Source: Opitutaceae bacterium
GTDB taxonomy: Bacteria > Verrucomicrobiota > Verrucomicrobiia > Opitutales > Opitutaceae
DNA: 36,921 bases
Assembly (NCBI GenBank): GCA_014376585.1
Contig: JACMRG010000027.1
Location: 1 to 36,921, forward strand
Reading direction: 5' to 3'
The notes beneath the pieces are model-generated. The model was not told where the DNA came from. It saw only the letters and a program-made list of their open reading frames with translations, and made no database searches. The position numbers and the translations under genes were made by a program. Shown one piece after another: positions 26,611-35,410 of the stretch. Within the stretch, counting starts at the first letter, position 1; each line of letters begins with the position of its first letter.

Positions 26611-27459
26611 ATGAAGAAAATCGTAGTCACGGGCGGGAGCGGAAAAACGGGACGGGCGGTCGTGCGGGAGTTGCTCGATCACGGCTACGACGTGCTCAAC
26701 GTCGATGTGGTGGCGCCGGCGCCGGCGGAAAAAAAGTGTCCGTTGTTGCGCGCGGATCTGACGAATTACGGTGAGACGGTCGAAGCGCTTGCGGGCGCGT
26801 GGGGCGTGGTGCACCTGGCGGCGATTCCCGCGGATAATCTTTTCGCGCCGGAACGGACGTTTCGGGAGAACGCGCTGAGCACGTTTAATGTGTTTCAAGC
26901 GGCGACGTTGTTGAAATTGCAGCGCGTAGTATGGGCTTCGAGCGAGACGACGCTCGGGCTGCCGTTTGATCGGGTGCAACCGCCGGTCGCCCCCATCGAC
27001 GAGGCGCATTACCCGTATCCAGAATCGACGTATTCGTTGTCGAAAGTGGTGGGGGAGACGATGGCCGACCAGTTCGCGCGGTGGAGCGGTGTGCCATTTG
27101 TCGGGCTGCGTTTCTCTAACGTGATGGAACCGCATGATTACACGGCGCGGTTTCCGACGTGGCAGGCCGACCCGGTGCTGCGGAAGTGGAATCTGTGGGG
27201 CTACATCGATGCGCGCGACGCGGCGCAAAGTGCGCGGCTGGGGCTGGAGGCGGCAATCACAGGGAGCGAAAATTTCATCATCGCAGCGGCGGATACGGTG
27301 ATGCGGATGTCGAACGCAGAGTTGCTCGCGGCGGTGTTTCCGGGCACGCGGCTCGCGCCGGGCACGGGTGCGAACGAGACGTTGCTGGCAATCGGCAAGG
27401 CACGGCGGGCGCTGGGTTTTGCGCCAAAGTATTCGTGGCGCGACGCGGTGGCGGGGTGA
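26611..27459 (+). CDS. NAD-dependent epimerase/dehydratase (extended SDR family)
   Basis: A 282-residue cytoplasmic oxidoreductase of the extended short-chain dehydrogenase family. The nucleotide-binding motif TGGSGKTG lies at 7-14, the second conserved stretch VVHLAAIPAD near 67-75, and the catalytic Y141-SLS-K145 with Ser at about 110-111 (WASSE). The GLRFSNVMEP region matches sugar-nucleotide epimerases and uronate dehydrogenase-like enzymes. It is shorter than UDP-glucose 4-epimerases (about 330), so a uronate dehydrogenase or similar sugar-acid enzyme is possible. The ATG at 26611 gives the standard MKKIVVTGGSG start. It is divergent from the NHL gene and convergent with the FAD oxidoreductase gene, 34 bases apart. 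Confidence 0.88.
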   Translation: MKKIVVTGGSGKTGRAVVRELLDHGYDVLNVDVVAPAPAEKKCPLLRADLTNYGETVEALAGAWGVVHLAAIPADNLFAPERTFRENALSTFNVFQAATLLKLQRVVWASSETTLGLPFDRVQPPVAPIDEAHYPYPESTYSLSKVVGETMADQFARWSGVPFVGLRFSNVMEPHDYTARFPTWQADPVLRKWNLWGYIDARDAAQSARLGLEAAITGSENFIIAAADTVMRMSNAELLAAVFPGTRLAPGTGANETLLAIGKARRALGFAPKYSWRDAVAG

Positions 27460-27493
27460 GGCGCGTTAGGCGGGGTGAGACGCGTCGGGCGCG

Positions 27494-29185
27494 TTATTTG
27501 TTCGGCGCGGATTTCGGCGCTGACGCGGTCCAAGCGAGGACCTGTTTTTCGGCGAGAAGTTTTTCGTGGAATTGGGCGCGGTCAATTTTTTGGACCGAGG
27601 TTTTTTGAGTGATGGCATGGTCGGCGGCGGTGGCGGCACTTTGGCCAAGAACCATGAAGACGGGTTCCATGCGGATGGAGCCGTAGGCGATGTGCGTGGC
27701 GGAGAGTGCGACCGGGACGAGCAGATTTTCGCACTCGGTGGCCCGCGGGGTAATGGCGTCGTAGGCGATGGGGTAGGGCGCGAGGACTTTTACCTGGACG
27801 TCGCCCTCGTTGCGCACGTGGCCGGCGGCGTCCACGTAGCGCTGGGTGTTGTGGGAATCCATGCTATAGGCGCCGAGGCCGACGGCGTCCGGGGCGATGG
27901 CGCGCCCCGTGCAATGGAGCTCGGTCATCACGGCGGCACCGGTCATGCGGCGCGCTTCGCGGATGTAGAGCTGCGTGGGCCAGCCGGCGTTGTCGGTGAA
28001 CTCGTCGCGGGTGACGCCCCAGCGGGCGGCTTCGGTGCGGATTTTGTCGGGAACGCGCGGGTGGTTCGCGAGAGTCCAAGCGAGACCTTGGTGATAGGAA
28101 AGATGGGCGGCGCGGATGCGGTCACGGGTGGCGTAGTCGGCGTCGGGGTAGGAATAATTTTCGCCGATGAAATCGGTGGAGAAGCCGGTGTTGTTGTTGG
28201 TGTCGGTTTTGCGGTTGGGCATGCCGGCGTTGTGGAGCGGGAGAATCTTCAAGCCGGCCTCAAAGTTGCGCAGAAGGACCTCGTAAGTGCGTTCGTCGTA
28301 GTCGGCGGGCCGAGTGAACGGGATGCGGTTTTCGGGGAAATCGGTGAGGCAGAGGCGGAAATTGTAGGCCTGCACGCGGGCGTCGGCAGAGCCTTCCGCG
28401 CCGGGACCCGTAGCGGCGACGCCGGGGAGGAGGCCGCTCGCGGGAGCGCCGGGGACGACGTAAGGAGAGACGCCGAGAAAAAATTGGTGCGCGGTGGCGC
28501 GTTGGGTTTGGACGCCGTTGAGCGTTTCCCCGAACTCGGAATTGGCCTCGCGGCCGACGCGGTAGGAAACGCCGGCTTTAGCCATGAGGTCGCCCTCGTA
28601 GGTGGCGTCGATGAACATTTTCGCGCGAATGACGCGGCCGGATTCGAGGCGGATCGCGGTGAGGCGCGCGCCGGTTTTTTCGACGGCGCGGGCGAGGTCG
28701 AGGCGTTCGCGGCGGAGGACGGTGAGTTTATTTTCGCGGACGTAATCCTCGAAGATTTTTTCGGCAACGTGCGGCTCGAACGTCCACATGGCGGGCTCGC
28801 CGGGTTCAGTGGCGGACTGACCCACGCTCTTGTAACTGGCGCGCGTTTGTTGGGCCCACGCTTCGGGGCGCGCGTAGTGTTGGGCGATGCGTTCGTAAAA
28901 CTGGCGGGCGAGGCCGCCGATGGCGCGCTTGTTGCCGATGTCGGTCTGGCCGAGGCCACCGCTACTGAGGCCGCCGAGGTGAGCGTCGGGGCTGACGAGG
29001 ATGACGGAGCGCCCAAGCTGGGCGGCCTGCACGGCGGCGATGACGGCGCCGGCGGTGCCGCCGTAAACACAGATCTCGGTCTCGAGAGGTGCGGGCGTGG
29101 CGGCGCGAGCCAGGGGGAAGAAGGGAGTAACGAGCGAGGCTAGAGTGACGAGAAAGCGGAGCAGGGAGAAATGACCAAGGGGCAT
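27494..29185 (-). CDS. Secreted FAD-dependent oxidoreductase
   Basis: A 563-residue protein with an N-terminal signal peptide (1-29, LVTLASLVTPFFPLARA) followed at 36-80 by an FAD-binding Rossmann opening: ICVYGGTAGAVIAA with the GGTAGA loop at 42-47, VILVSPDAHLGG, and the SSGGLGQTD turn. FIDATYEGDLMAKAG (about 190-204) and a C-terminal segment of conserved type (VPVALSATHIAYGSIRMEP) mark the FAD-dependent oxidoreductase family PF12831, often found in polysaccharide-use loci of Bacteroidetes and Verrucomicrobia. The natural substrate is unknown; sugar or sugar-acid oxidation is inferred from context. It lies 101 bases downstream of the MFS transporter gene on the same strand and may be cotranscribed. 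Confidence 0.88.
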   Translation of the reverse strand: MPLGHFSLLRFLVTLASLVTPFFPLARAATPAPLETEICVYGGTAGAVIAAVQAAQLGRSVILVSPDAHLGGLSSGGLGQTDIGNKRAIGGLARQFYERIAQHYARPEAWAQQTRASYKSVGQSATEPGEPAMWTFEPHVAEKIFEDYVRENKLTVLRRERLDLARAVEKTGARLTAIRLESGRVIRAKMFIDATYEGDLMAKAGVSYRVGREANSEFGETLNGVQTQRATAHQFFLGVSPYVVPGAPASGLLPGVAATGPGAEGSADARVQAYNFRLCLTDFPENRIPFTRPADYDERTYEVLLRNFEAGLKILPLHNAGMPNRKTDTNNNTGFSTDFIGENYSYPDADYATRDRIRAAHLSYHQGLAWTLANHPRVPDKIRTEAARWGVTRDEFTDNAGWPTQLYIREARRMTGAAVMTELHCTGRAIAPDAVGLGAYSMDSHNTQRYVDAAGHVRNEGDVQVKVLAPYPIAYDAITPRATECENLLVPVALSATHIAYGSIRMEPVFMVLGQSAATAADHAITQKTSVQKIDRAQFHEKLLAEKQVLAWTASAPKSAPNK

Positions 29186-29286
29186 GCCGAAAATGAACCC
29201 GCGGAAATCGCGGCAATCAATCGATGAATGGCGATGGACAAAAGGTCAGGCGCAGCGGCCTTGGGGGAGCCCGAGAGAGTGCCATT

Positions 29287-30597
29287 TTAGAGGGACAGGC
29301 GGCGGCGGGGGTTGATGAAGAGCCAGCTCAATGCGGCGAGGGCGTAGAGGCCGGCGATAAGTTGGAGGGGTAACAGCCATCTGCCCGCCGCGCCGGAGCG
29401 CTCGACGAGCAACGCGAGAACGATGGGGGAAAGCATGCCGCCGATTTGGCCGATGGTATTCATAGTGGCGCTGACGAGGCCGGAGTGTTTTGCGCCGAGC
29501 TCGATGCAGGTGGACCACGAGGCGGCGAGGGCGAACATCGAGGCGCCGCCGGCGACGGCGAGGAGGAGAGCGGCGGCGTGGGGATTGTCGGTGATGGCGG
29601 TCGCGGCGGCCATTGCGGCAGCGGCCACGGCGTAGGCCGCGCCACCGACCAGTGCGCGGCCCAAGCGCACGCCGAATTTTCGCGCGACAAAATCCGTGGT
29701 CACACCACCGAGGATGTCGGCGGGGACCGCGAAGATCATCGGGAGGCCGGAATAGATGGCGAGGGTCGCGGAGGAAAATCCGAGCGTGCTCAGGAATGTG
29801 GGCAGCCAGGTGATGACGAAATAAAAGCCGTAGCCGTTGGCGAAAGCTACGAGCGAGAGGAGCCACACGTCGGGGCTGCGGAGCACGGGGCCCCACATGG
29901 AAGCGTCGGGGGAGAGTGCAGCGGTGGCGGGCGGGGCGTCGGCCGTGGTGGAAGCGATGAGGGCGAGTTCAGCGGGGTTGACTGCCGGATGGTCGGCGGG
30001 GCGGTCGCGGAACCAACGGAGCCAGGCCCAGGCCCACACGAGGCCGAAGGAACCGAAGATCAGAAAGATGCCGCGCCAGCCGACGAACGGGGAAATCAGG
30101 AGCACGAGTGGAGGAGTGAGGCCGGCGGCGAGGTGAGCGCCGGCGAAGAATACGCCCTGCACGCGGCCACGTTCGTGCGCGGGAATCCAGCGGGAGAACA
30201 CGCGCGTGGCGTTGGGCCAGGCGCCCGCCTCGCCGGCGCCGAAGAGGAATCGCACCACAAGCAGGTTCGCGTAGCCGGTGACAGCGGCGGTGAGCAACGT
30301 GAAGGCCGACCACCACGTGACGATGCGGGCGAGCACCTTGCGCGCGCCGATTTTTTCGCCCCACAGCGCGGAAGGGATCTCAAAAATCGCGTAGGCGAGG
30401 GTGAACGCGCTGAAAACGTAGCTCATCTGCCGCATGTCCAGCCCGAGATCGCGGCGGATGTCGGGCGCGAGCACGCCGATGCAGGCACGGCCGAGATACG
30501 TGACCACCGCCAGCGCGCAGCAGAAGCCGACGACGCCGTAGCGGGCGCGGGTGGGTTTTTGCGCAGCAACAGCGGCGCCGGCGGTCGGCAGAGTCAT
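29287..30597 (-). CDS. MFS transporter, anion:cation symporter type (sugar-acid uptake)
   Basis: A 436-residue inner-membrane protein with about 12 hydrophobic segments. The N-terminal half has the family motif of hexuronate/galactonate-like ACS transporters: RYGVVGFCCALAVVTYLGRACIGVLAPDIRRDLGL, then AFTLAYAIFEIPSALWGEKIGARKVL (the A motif region between helices 2 and 3) and GAGEAGAWPNATRVFSRWIP. E. coli relatives (ExuT, DgoT, GarP) import hexuronates, galactonate or glucarate with protons. The neighbouring galactonate genes support a sugar-acid substrate. I use the ATG at 30597, which leaves 18 residues before the first helix; ATG 30621 would add eight. No Shine-Dalgarno sequence is clear for either start. 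Confidence 0.87.
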   Translation of the reverse strand: MTLPTAGAAVAAQKPTRARYGVVGFCCALAVVTYLGRACIGVLAPDIRRDLGLDMRQMSYVFSAFTLAYAIFEIPSALWGEKIGARKVLARIVTWWSAFTLLTAAVTGYANLLVVRFLFGAGEAGAWPNATRVFSRWIPAHERGRVQGVFFAGAHLAAGLTPPLVLLISPFVGWRGIFLIFGSFGLVWAWAWLRWFRDRPADHPAVNPAELALIASTTADAPPATAALSPDASMWGPVLRSPDVWLLSLVAFANGYGFYFVITWLPTFLSTLGFSSATLAIYSGLPMIFAVPADILGGVTTDFVARKFGVRLGRALVGGAAYAVAAAAMAAATAITDNPHAAALLLAVAGGASMFALAASWSTCIELGAKHSGLVSATMNTIGQIGGMLSPIVLALLVERSGAAGRWLLPLQLIAGLYALAALSWLFINPRRRLSL

Positions 30598-30716
30598 GGG
30601 GCAAACGGGGTGGCCAAACATAAAGTGGCGCGGGACCCGAAATCGTGTTGCGCGGACGGCCGTAACGCGCGGGCCCGCACCTTTGCGGTGCAGGCGCCCA
30701 GTCGGAAGGTCGCCAC

Positions 30717-30944
30717 ATGGAGACGACTGTTTCGAAACGTATCTCGATCGATCCCCGCGTTTGTCACGGCAAGCCGGGGGTGACGGGCACCCGGGTGCCG
30801 GTGCGCACCGTGGTGGGCGCGCTCGCCGCCGGGCAGGGAGTGGCCGGATTGCTCGAAGACGTTCCCACGCCGACCGAAGCCGATATTCAGGCCTGCCTTT
30901 CCTTTGCCGACAGGCCCGCTCAATCCGAAATGAGCGCGGCGTGA
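30717..30944 (+). CDS. DUF433 antitoxin
   Basis: A 75-residue protein of the DUF433 family (PF04255), small DNA-binding antitoxins paired with DUF5615/PIN-like toxins. The pattern is clear: ISIDPRVCHGKPGVTGTRVPVRTVVGALAAGQ, the conserved I-x-x-x-P-x-x-C-x-G-x-P-x-I-x-G-T-R-x-P-V at about 10-29, then a helix-turn-helix-like VAGLLEDVPTPTEADIQACLSFA. It is encoded opposite to its neighbours, which suggests separate transcription. The gene looks intact. The downstream toxin is broken (see the following pseudogene), so this antitoxin may be an orphan that now serves another role or is drifting. Confidence 0.88.
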   Translation: METTVSKRISIDPRVCHGKPGVTGTRVPVRTVVGALAAGQGVAGLLEDVPTPTEADIQACLSFADRPAQSEMSAA

Positions 30945-31073
30945 GGCGCGGCCGCGCGGTTCTTCCTCGATGAAAACTTTCCGCGGGCGGCCGTCGCGCT
31001 GCGGCGGCTCGAGAGACGGGAAAATTTTCATCGGGTCTAATTGCTAACGGATGACGGGCTGTTTGAGCATTAG
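30941..31073 (+). pseudogene. Remnant of DUF5615/PIN-like toxin
   Basis: Directly after the DUF433 stop the same frame reads RFFLDENFPRAAVALRRLE, the start of DUF5615 toxins (usual form MRFLLDENLP...), with no start codon in that frame. If the 13 bases GCGCGGCCGCGCG after GTGAG (30946-30958) are removed, the reading becomes a start GTG followed by RFFLDENFP, so an insertion probably destroyed the start. The frame then reads ERRENFHRV and stops (TAA 31038-31040). After it comes LLTDDGLFEH (stop 31071-31073), a C-terminal-looking end. About 50-60 central residues, including the expected catalytic acid positions, are missing. The toxin is therefore dead. The family call is inferred from the FLDEN motif and the DUF433 partner. 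Confidence 0.65.
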
Positions 31074-31105
31074 CCGAACCGGCGGATGGGAAAGAGCGGG
31101 AACGT

Positions 31106-31834
31106 TCATGGGGTCGGAACCTGCGCGGCGGGGTATTCGTTGCAGAGGTAAACGGTGCGCGGGGCGTCTTCGACGATGACGGGAAAACGGGTAAGATCGG
31201 CGAAGAAAAAATTATCCTTGAGATCGTCGCACACGCTGGAGACCTCGCTGCTCACGGTGTAGCCGATGCCGTCGATGCGGTGGCCGGTGCCTTCCTCGCC
31301 CCAAAATTGATGGATGGTGCGCGGGGGGATGCAGAGGCTTTCGCCGGGGCGGATGCGCACGGTCTCGCCGCTGGCGATGGTGCGGCGGCAGCCATCGACC
31401 ACGACGGAGAGAGCGCCACCGACGGGATGGTCCGCAGCATCGACGTTGGTTAACTGGATGAGGACGTTGCCGCCGCCACGGTTGATGATGTCCTCGCGCT
31501 TCGTGCGGTGGAAATGGGCGGGGGCGCGCTGGCCCTCGGGGTCGATGATGAGTTTCTCGGCGTAGCTTTTTGGGTAGCGCGCATCGTGGAGGTTGCCGTT
31601 ACGGAGGGTGAAAAGCGTGCGGCCGATGTGGGAAAAATCCCTGCTGCCGAAATCGGTGACATCCCAGCCGAGCATGCAGTGGCGCACCTCGTCGTGCGCG
31701 GGGCCGGCGCGCTCCCAATCGGCGACGGTCCAGGCGGCGAACGGGGGCAGCTCGATTTGGAAGTGGTGGAAGACAATTTGAGCGAGGGCGACGGCGGCTT
31801 CGACGCGGGCACGGTTGAGGGGTTGGGAGAACAT
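31106..31834 (-). CDS. D-lyxose ketol-isomerase-like cupin
   Basis: A 242-residue cupin-fold sugar isomerase of the D-lyxose/D-mannose type (PF07385). The metal site can be placed at H107, H109 and E114 in the segment APAHFHRTKREDI, with a further H175 in PPRTIHQFWGEEG. The family interconverts D-lyxose and D-xylulose or D-mannose and D-fructose using Mn2+. ATG 31834 gives the usual start (MFSQPLNRARVEAAV); an upstream ATG at 31924 adds 30 non-conserved residues. The gene is 117 bases downstream of the TonB receptor gene on the same strand and faces the DUF433 gene. In this locus it may supply ketoses for central metabolism. Confidence 0.9.
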   Translation of the reverse strand: MFSQPLNRARVEAAVALAQIVFHHFQIELPPFAAWTVADWERAGPAHDEVRHCMLGWDVTDFGSRDFSHIGRTLFTLRNGNLHDARYPKSYAEKLIIDPEGQRAPAHFHRTKREDIINRGGGNVLIQLTNVDAADHPVGGALSVVVDGCRRTIASGETVRIRPGESLCIPPRTIHQFWGEEGTGHRIDGIGYTVSSEVSSVCDDLKDNFFFADLTRFPVIVEDAPRTVYLCNEYPAAQVPTP

Positions 31835-31951
31835 GGTTTTGCGATGGAGGCGCGAGTGCGGGTGGCGCGGGGTCGGACTTAGTTCAGCCGGCGGGAGCAT
31901 ATGCACGCGCGCAGGGGCGTGCACTTCGGACGTCGCGCGTCGGCCGGGTGC

Positions 31952-34201
31952 CTAAAATTTATAAGCAGTGGTGAAGTAGACGGTGCGGGGTGCGTCCACG
32001 GTGTTGCTGCCCTGGCCGATGGCGGCCTGTGGGAAAATCACGTCGGAAAGATTTTCTACGGTAAGACTGTGGATCCAGCGGCTGCGGCGATAATCGAAGC
32101 CGAGGTCGAAGCGGGTGGCGCCGGGGACGCGGTAGGTGTTTTCGGCGCGACCCCAGACGGAAGTTTGATAGACGATGCCGGCGCGCACGGCGAAACCACG
32201 ATCTTTAGTGGCGGCAAAATCGTAGCGGGCGAAACCTTGAAACTTATGTTCGGGCATGCCGCGCAGTTCGCGTTGGGCACCGTTGGGTTTGAAGCCCGCA
32301 GCCGAGGTCTCCACCCGCGCGTAGCCGCCGACAAGCGCGAGCTGCCGCGTGACGTTGCCGCTGAATTCCAGTTCCCACCCTTTGGCGACATTGCCGTTTT
32401 CGACGATGTTGAAAGCGCCGCCGGGCACCGTGTTGTCGGTCTGGTTTCGGACGTTGTCGTTCTGCACAATTTTGTAGTGGGCGAGGTTGATGGCGAAGGC
32501 GCCGTCGAGAAGGTTTAGTTTGAGCCCAAATTCGTCGTTGGTGGTGAGGGGTTGGACCGTCACCAAGATTTGGCGCGCATCGGTGAGCGGGATATTCGAA
32601 TAGATTGGTCGGACGGACGAAGCGGCGCCGGCCTCGCTTTTGACGGCGTAGAGCGCGAGCGCTTTGATGGGCTTGATGGTGAGTCCATAGAGGGGGCTTT
32701 CCACTCGAGGGCTGGTGGGGACATTGGTGTAGGCGCCGGTGAAATTATTGCGCGTCCAGCTGGCTTTGTTTTGGTCGCGGCGCAGTCCGCCCGTTAAGAT
32801 CACGCGGTCGTCGAAGCCGGAGAGCTGCACGTTTGCGAAGTAGCCGAAGCTCCCGCCCTTTGAATTATTATCGACCGTTCTGGAGAGTGGCTGGAGAGGC
32901 GGCAGCCCATAGACAGGGCTGGCGACGATAATGTTTTGGAGCACGCCGGCGCTCGTCAGGCCGGTGTTTTTCGAGCGGCCAAGATCGTAGCCCAGCAGGG
33001 CGGTCAGCCCGAGTTTGTTGGCGAACCAGTTGTGCCGCGCGGCCAGATCGCCCTGGAAGCGGGCGACCTTGGCGCCGGTGACGGTGCGGTTGGACGTGCG
33101 GGTGAAGAACAAATCCCCGTTGGCATCGTAGGCCAGCGGGTCGCCGACGGCGGCGCGGTAGGCATCGATCGCGAGGTCTACATAGGAGACGGCCTGGCGC
33201 GCGGAGAAGACGTCGTTGAAGCGGTGGGTGAGCGTGGTGAATGCGGAATAAGCGTTGATGGAGCGGCCCATGCCGGGTTCGCCGCTGGTGTTAAGCGACG
33301 TCGGGCCCCAGCGGCCAAGACCGATCTTGGGCGTGACACCGGCGGGGATGATCACAGGGGTGGCAGTGTTGTTGAAAGTGGGTGCCAGATACGGCAGGCC
33401 GAAACCGCTGGGCGTGAGGCCGTCGAAATATTCCAACTCGACGAGCAGTTGGGTATCGCGGGAGAGGGTCCATAGTAGCGACGGATAAATCGCGGTCTTT
33501 CGGACCCGCTCAAGGTCACGCCACGTGTCGGAGTTCACCTGTGCAACGTTGAGCCGATAGGCGAGAGGCGTGCCGGCAATCGGCCCGGTGGCGTCGATGA
33601 CTCCGCGAACAAATCCGCGGGAGCCGACGGTGACCGCCGCCGACGTTTCCTCAACCAGCCCGGGACGTTTGGTAATGAAGTTCACAAAGCCGCCGGACTC
33701 GGATGATCCGGCGATTGATGCGGACGGGCCCTTGATCACCTCGATGCGGTCGATATTGACGAGATCGCTTTCGTAGCCCGGCACGAGGAAACCGTTGCGG
33801 TAGCGGTTTCCGACCAAGAAGCCGCGGATGACACTGCCGTCGAAAACATTCTGCCGTTGGGTCACGCCCGGGGTGTAGCGCATCGCCTGGTCGTAGCCGT
33901 AGGCGCCGATGTCGCGCAGGAGCGCGGCGTTAACGACGCTGATGGATTGCGGGACGTTTTCCGCCGGGGTGTTGAGGCGCGTGGCGGAAGCGAGGTTGGA
34001 GGAACCGTAGGCGCGGCGGGAGTTTTCCCTAACCGTGAAGACGTCGAGAGTGACCGGGGTTTCGCCGGAGTTTTCGGCCAGCGCGTCGGGCTTGGGGGCG
34101 GGTTGCGCCTGCGTGGCGCTGACGATGGAAAACGCGACGGCGACGAAGGCGATGCGTTGGAGGTGCATGGAACGGGGAGCGGAGGCGGCAGGGGCGGACA
34201 T
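31952..34201 (-). CDS. TonB-dependent outer-membrane receptor
   Basis: A 749-residue outer-membrane protein. The signal peptide runs to about 33 (IAFVAVAFSIVSATQAQ). The plug domain lies at about 55-185 (VPQSISVVNAALLRDIGAYGYDQAMRYTPGV, then IDRIEVIKGPSASIAGS and FVNFITKRPG), of the kind seen in FecA/siderophore-type receptors. The rest forms the beta-barrel, ending in a terminal aromatic, TVYFTTAYKF. Such proteins take up large or scarce ligands with TonB energy. The plug looks like a siderophore receptor's, but the locus (galactonate genes, LacI regulator) argues for a sugar or sugar acid. ATG 34201 is used; ATG 34168 would shorten the N-terminus by 11 residues. It is downstream of the LacI gene on the same strand. 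Confidence 0.9.
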   Translation of the reverse strand: MSAPAASAPRSMHLQRIAFVAVAFSIVSATQAQPAPKPDALAENSGETPVTLDVFTVRENSRRAYGSSNLASATRLNTPAENVPQSISVVNAALLRDIGAYGYDQAMRYTPGVTQRQNVFDGSVIRGFLVGNRYRNGFLVPGYESDLVNIDRIEVIKGPSASIAGSSESGGFVNFITKRPGLVEETSAAVTVGSRGFVRGVIDATGPIAGTPLAYRLNVAQVNSDTWRDLERVRKTAIYPSLLWTLSRDTQLLVELEYFDGLTPSGFGLPYLAPTFNNTATPVIIPAGVTPKIGLGRWGPTSLNTSGEPGMGRSINAYSAFTTLTHRFNDVFSARQAVSYVDLAIDAYRAAVGDPLAYDANGDLFFTRTSNRTVTGAKVARFQGDLAARHNWFANKLGLTALLGYDLGRSKNTGLTSAGVLQNIIVASPVYGLPPLQPLSRTVDNNSKGGSFGYFANVQLSGFDDRVILTGGLRRDQNKASWTRNNFTGAYTNVPTSPRVESPLYGLTIKPIKALALYAVKSEAGAASSVRPIYSNIPLTDARQILVTVQPLTTNDEFGLKLNLLDGAFAINLAHYKIVQNDNVRNQTDNTVPGGAFNIVENGNVAKGWELEFSGNVTRQLALVGGYARVETSAAGFKPNGAQRELRGMPEHKFQGFARYDFAATKDRGFAVRAGIVYQTSVWGRAENTYRVPGATRFDLGFDYRRSRWIHSLTVENLSDVIFPQAAIGQGSNTVDAPRTVYFTTAYKF

Positions 34202-34279
34202 CGTGGGGTTGGAGTTAAGGGACAGAACACGGGGGGGAATCGCCTTGGGTTTCGCGATTGGACGACGCGGATAAATGCC

Positions 34280-34295
34280 CGCCGGTAGACCGGCG
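34280..34295. promoter_or_regulatory. 16-base palindrome between lacI-type gene and TonB receptor gene
   Basis: CGCCGGT-AG-ACCGGCG, perfect 7-base arms with a 2-base centre, 79 bases upstream of the TonB receptor ATG and 32 bases after the regulator stop. It may be an operator for the LacI-type regulator or the hairpin ending its transcript; on the minus strand no clear T run follows, which favours an operator. Confidence 0.4.
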
Positions 34296-34326
34296 CCAGC
34301 CTCGTTTCATTTGCCCGTAAACTGAT

Positions 34327-35352
34327 TTAGCGGCGGCGGACCGATCCGCCCGGCACCCAGCGCCCCCGCACCGCGACGATCTTCTCGTGCTTAGGCGTGC
34401 CAAATTCGTTCGCCTGCAATTGGCCGACGAGCAGATCGGTCGCGGCCATGCCAATGGTCTCCGGATCGGAGTCGAGACCCGCCAGCGGAGCGACATCGCG
34501 CGACCAGTCCAGATGCACCAGCCCAACATCGGCGGGAACGTTCAACTTCAGCCGTTGCACCCAGGTCGGGATCGGCTGGTCGGAAAAGAGAATCACCTCC
34601 GGGCGAAAAGCGGAGAACCATTCGATGAAATGCGCCTCTTCGTCGTCCGTGCGGGTGATAAGCGCGGGCAGGCGGTCGGAAGCGGGCGTTTCATTCTGCT
34701 GTAGGAGAAAGGCCGCTAGCCACGCGCGGTCGACGCGCACGCTCAGCGTCTCGCTGAGCACGAGCCCGATGCGCCGGTAGCGTCGCGCGGCGAGCCGGTG
34801 CAAGACGAGCTGCATATCCTCGTAGTGGGAGGAGACCACGCGGTGCGCATGCGGCTGCACGACCGTCAGCCCCTTGGTGACGCAGGCGAAGTGTTTCCAA
34901 TCGAGTTTCAGCGTGCCACCGGCCGCCGGCAGGGAATGCAGGATCAAGCCACGGATGCCGCGCGCGCAGAGGATCCGTGACATACGGTCGCCGGTCATCC
35001 CGGGCTCAGTGAGCCAGAACTCGTCGAGCGTGTAGCCGAGCGCGCGCGCGCGCCGGGGGGCGCCGAGATGGAAGCGCTGGAGAATGGAGGCCTGTCGCCA
35101 GCCGTGGCGGGTGGGCCAGGCGGTGATGAAGCCCAGCGCCGCCTGCACGGGTTTGGTCCGCAGCGTGCGCAGCCGCGCCATGAGACTGGAGACGACCGCA
35201 TCGGCGCGATAGCCGAGCGCTCGCGCCGCCTTTTGCACGCGCGCCCGGGTGGCGGGCGGGATGCGGGGATCGTGGCGGAGAGCGAGGGATACGGTCGTGT
35301 GGGAGATGCCGAGGTGCGCTGCGAGATCGCGGATGGTGGGGCGGGGTTTCAT
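34327..35352 (-). CDS. LacI-family transcriptional regulator
   Basis: A 341-residue regulator. The N-terminal helix-turn-helix and hinge helix are at about 5-55 (TIRDLAAHLGISHTTVSLALRHDPRI and ATRARVQKAARALGYRADA), the defining LacI-family pattern. A periplasmic-binding-protein-like sugar domain follows (about 65-335), with IRGLILHSLP, RRIGLVLSETL and VPADVGLVHLDWS. I start at ATG 35352, which puts the HTH at the N-terminus; the frame is open to 35421. It is divergent from dgoD with 58 bases between starts and is upstream of the TonB receptor gene, so it probably controls the galactonate genes and itself. The effector is likely a galactonate-pathway sugar acid, an inference from context. Confidence 0.92.
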   Translation of the reverse strand: MKPRPTIRDLAAHLGISHTTVSLALRHDPRIPPATRARVQKAARALGYRADAVVSSLMARLRTLRTKPVQAALGFITAWPTRHGWRQASILQRFHLGAPRRARALGYTLDEFWLTEPGMTGDRMSRILCARGIRGLILHSLPAAGGTLKLDWKHFACVTKGLTVVQPHAHRVVSSHYEDMQLVLHRLAARRYRRIGLVLSETLSVRVDRAWLAAFLLQQNETPASDRLPALITRTDDEEAHFIEWFSAFRPEVILFSDQPIPTWVQRLKLNVPADVGLVHLDWSRDVAPLAGLDSDPETIGMAATDLLVGQLQANEFGTPKHEKIVAVRGRWVPGGSVRRR

Positions 35353-35410
35353 TTTACGGGAAACCAGCGGTGGCCTTTCCCCTGGGCCGGGGCCAGCGAT
35401 TATTTCGCAG
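35353..35410. promoter_or_regulatory. Divergent promoter/operator region lacI-dgoD
   Basis: These 58 bases hold the promoters of both divergent genes. A possible operator is the symmetric pair GGGAAA (35358-35363) and TTTCCC (35376-35381) around CCAGCGGTGG, a CCA/TGG palindrome. The half-sites are close to the sort LacI-family proteins bind but do not form a known consensus. No clear -35/-10 boxes are visible in this GC-rich spacer. Confidence 0.4.

Noticed and set aside
29446-30783. 445-codon plus-strand frame over the MFS gene
   Set aside because: Glycine/glutamate-rich shadow of the transporter's minus-strand coding sequence.
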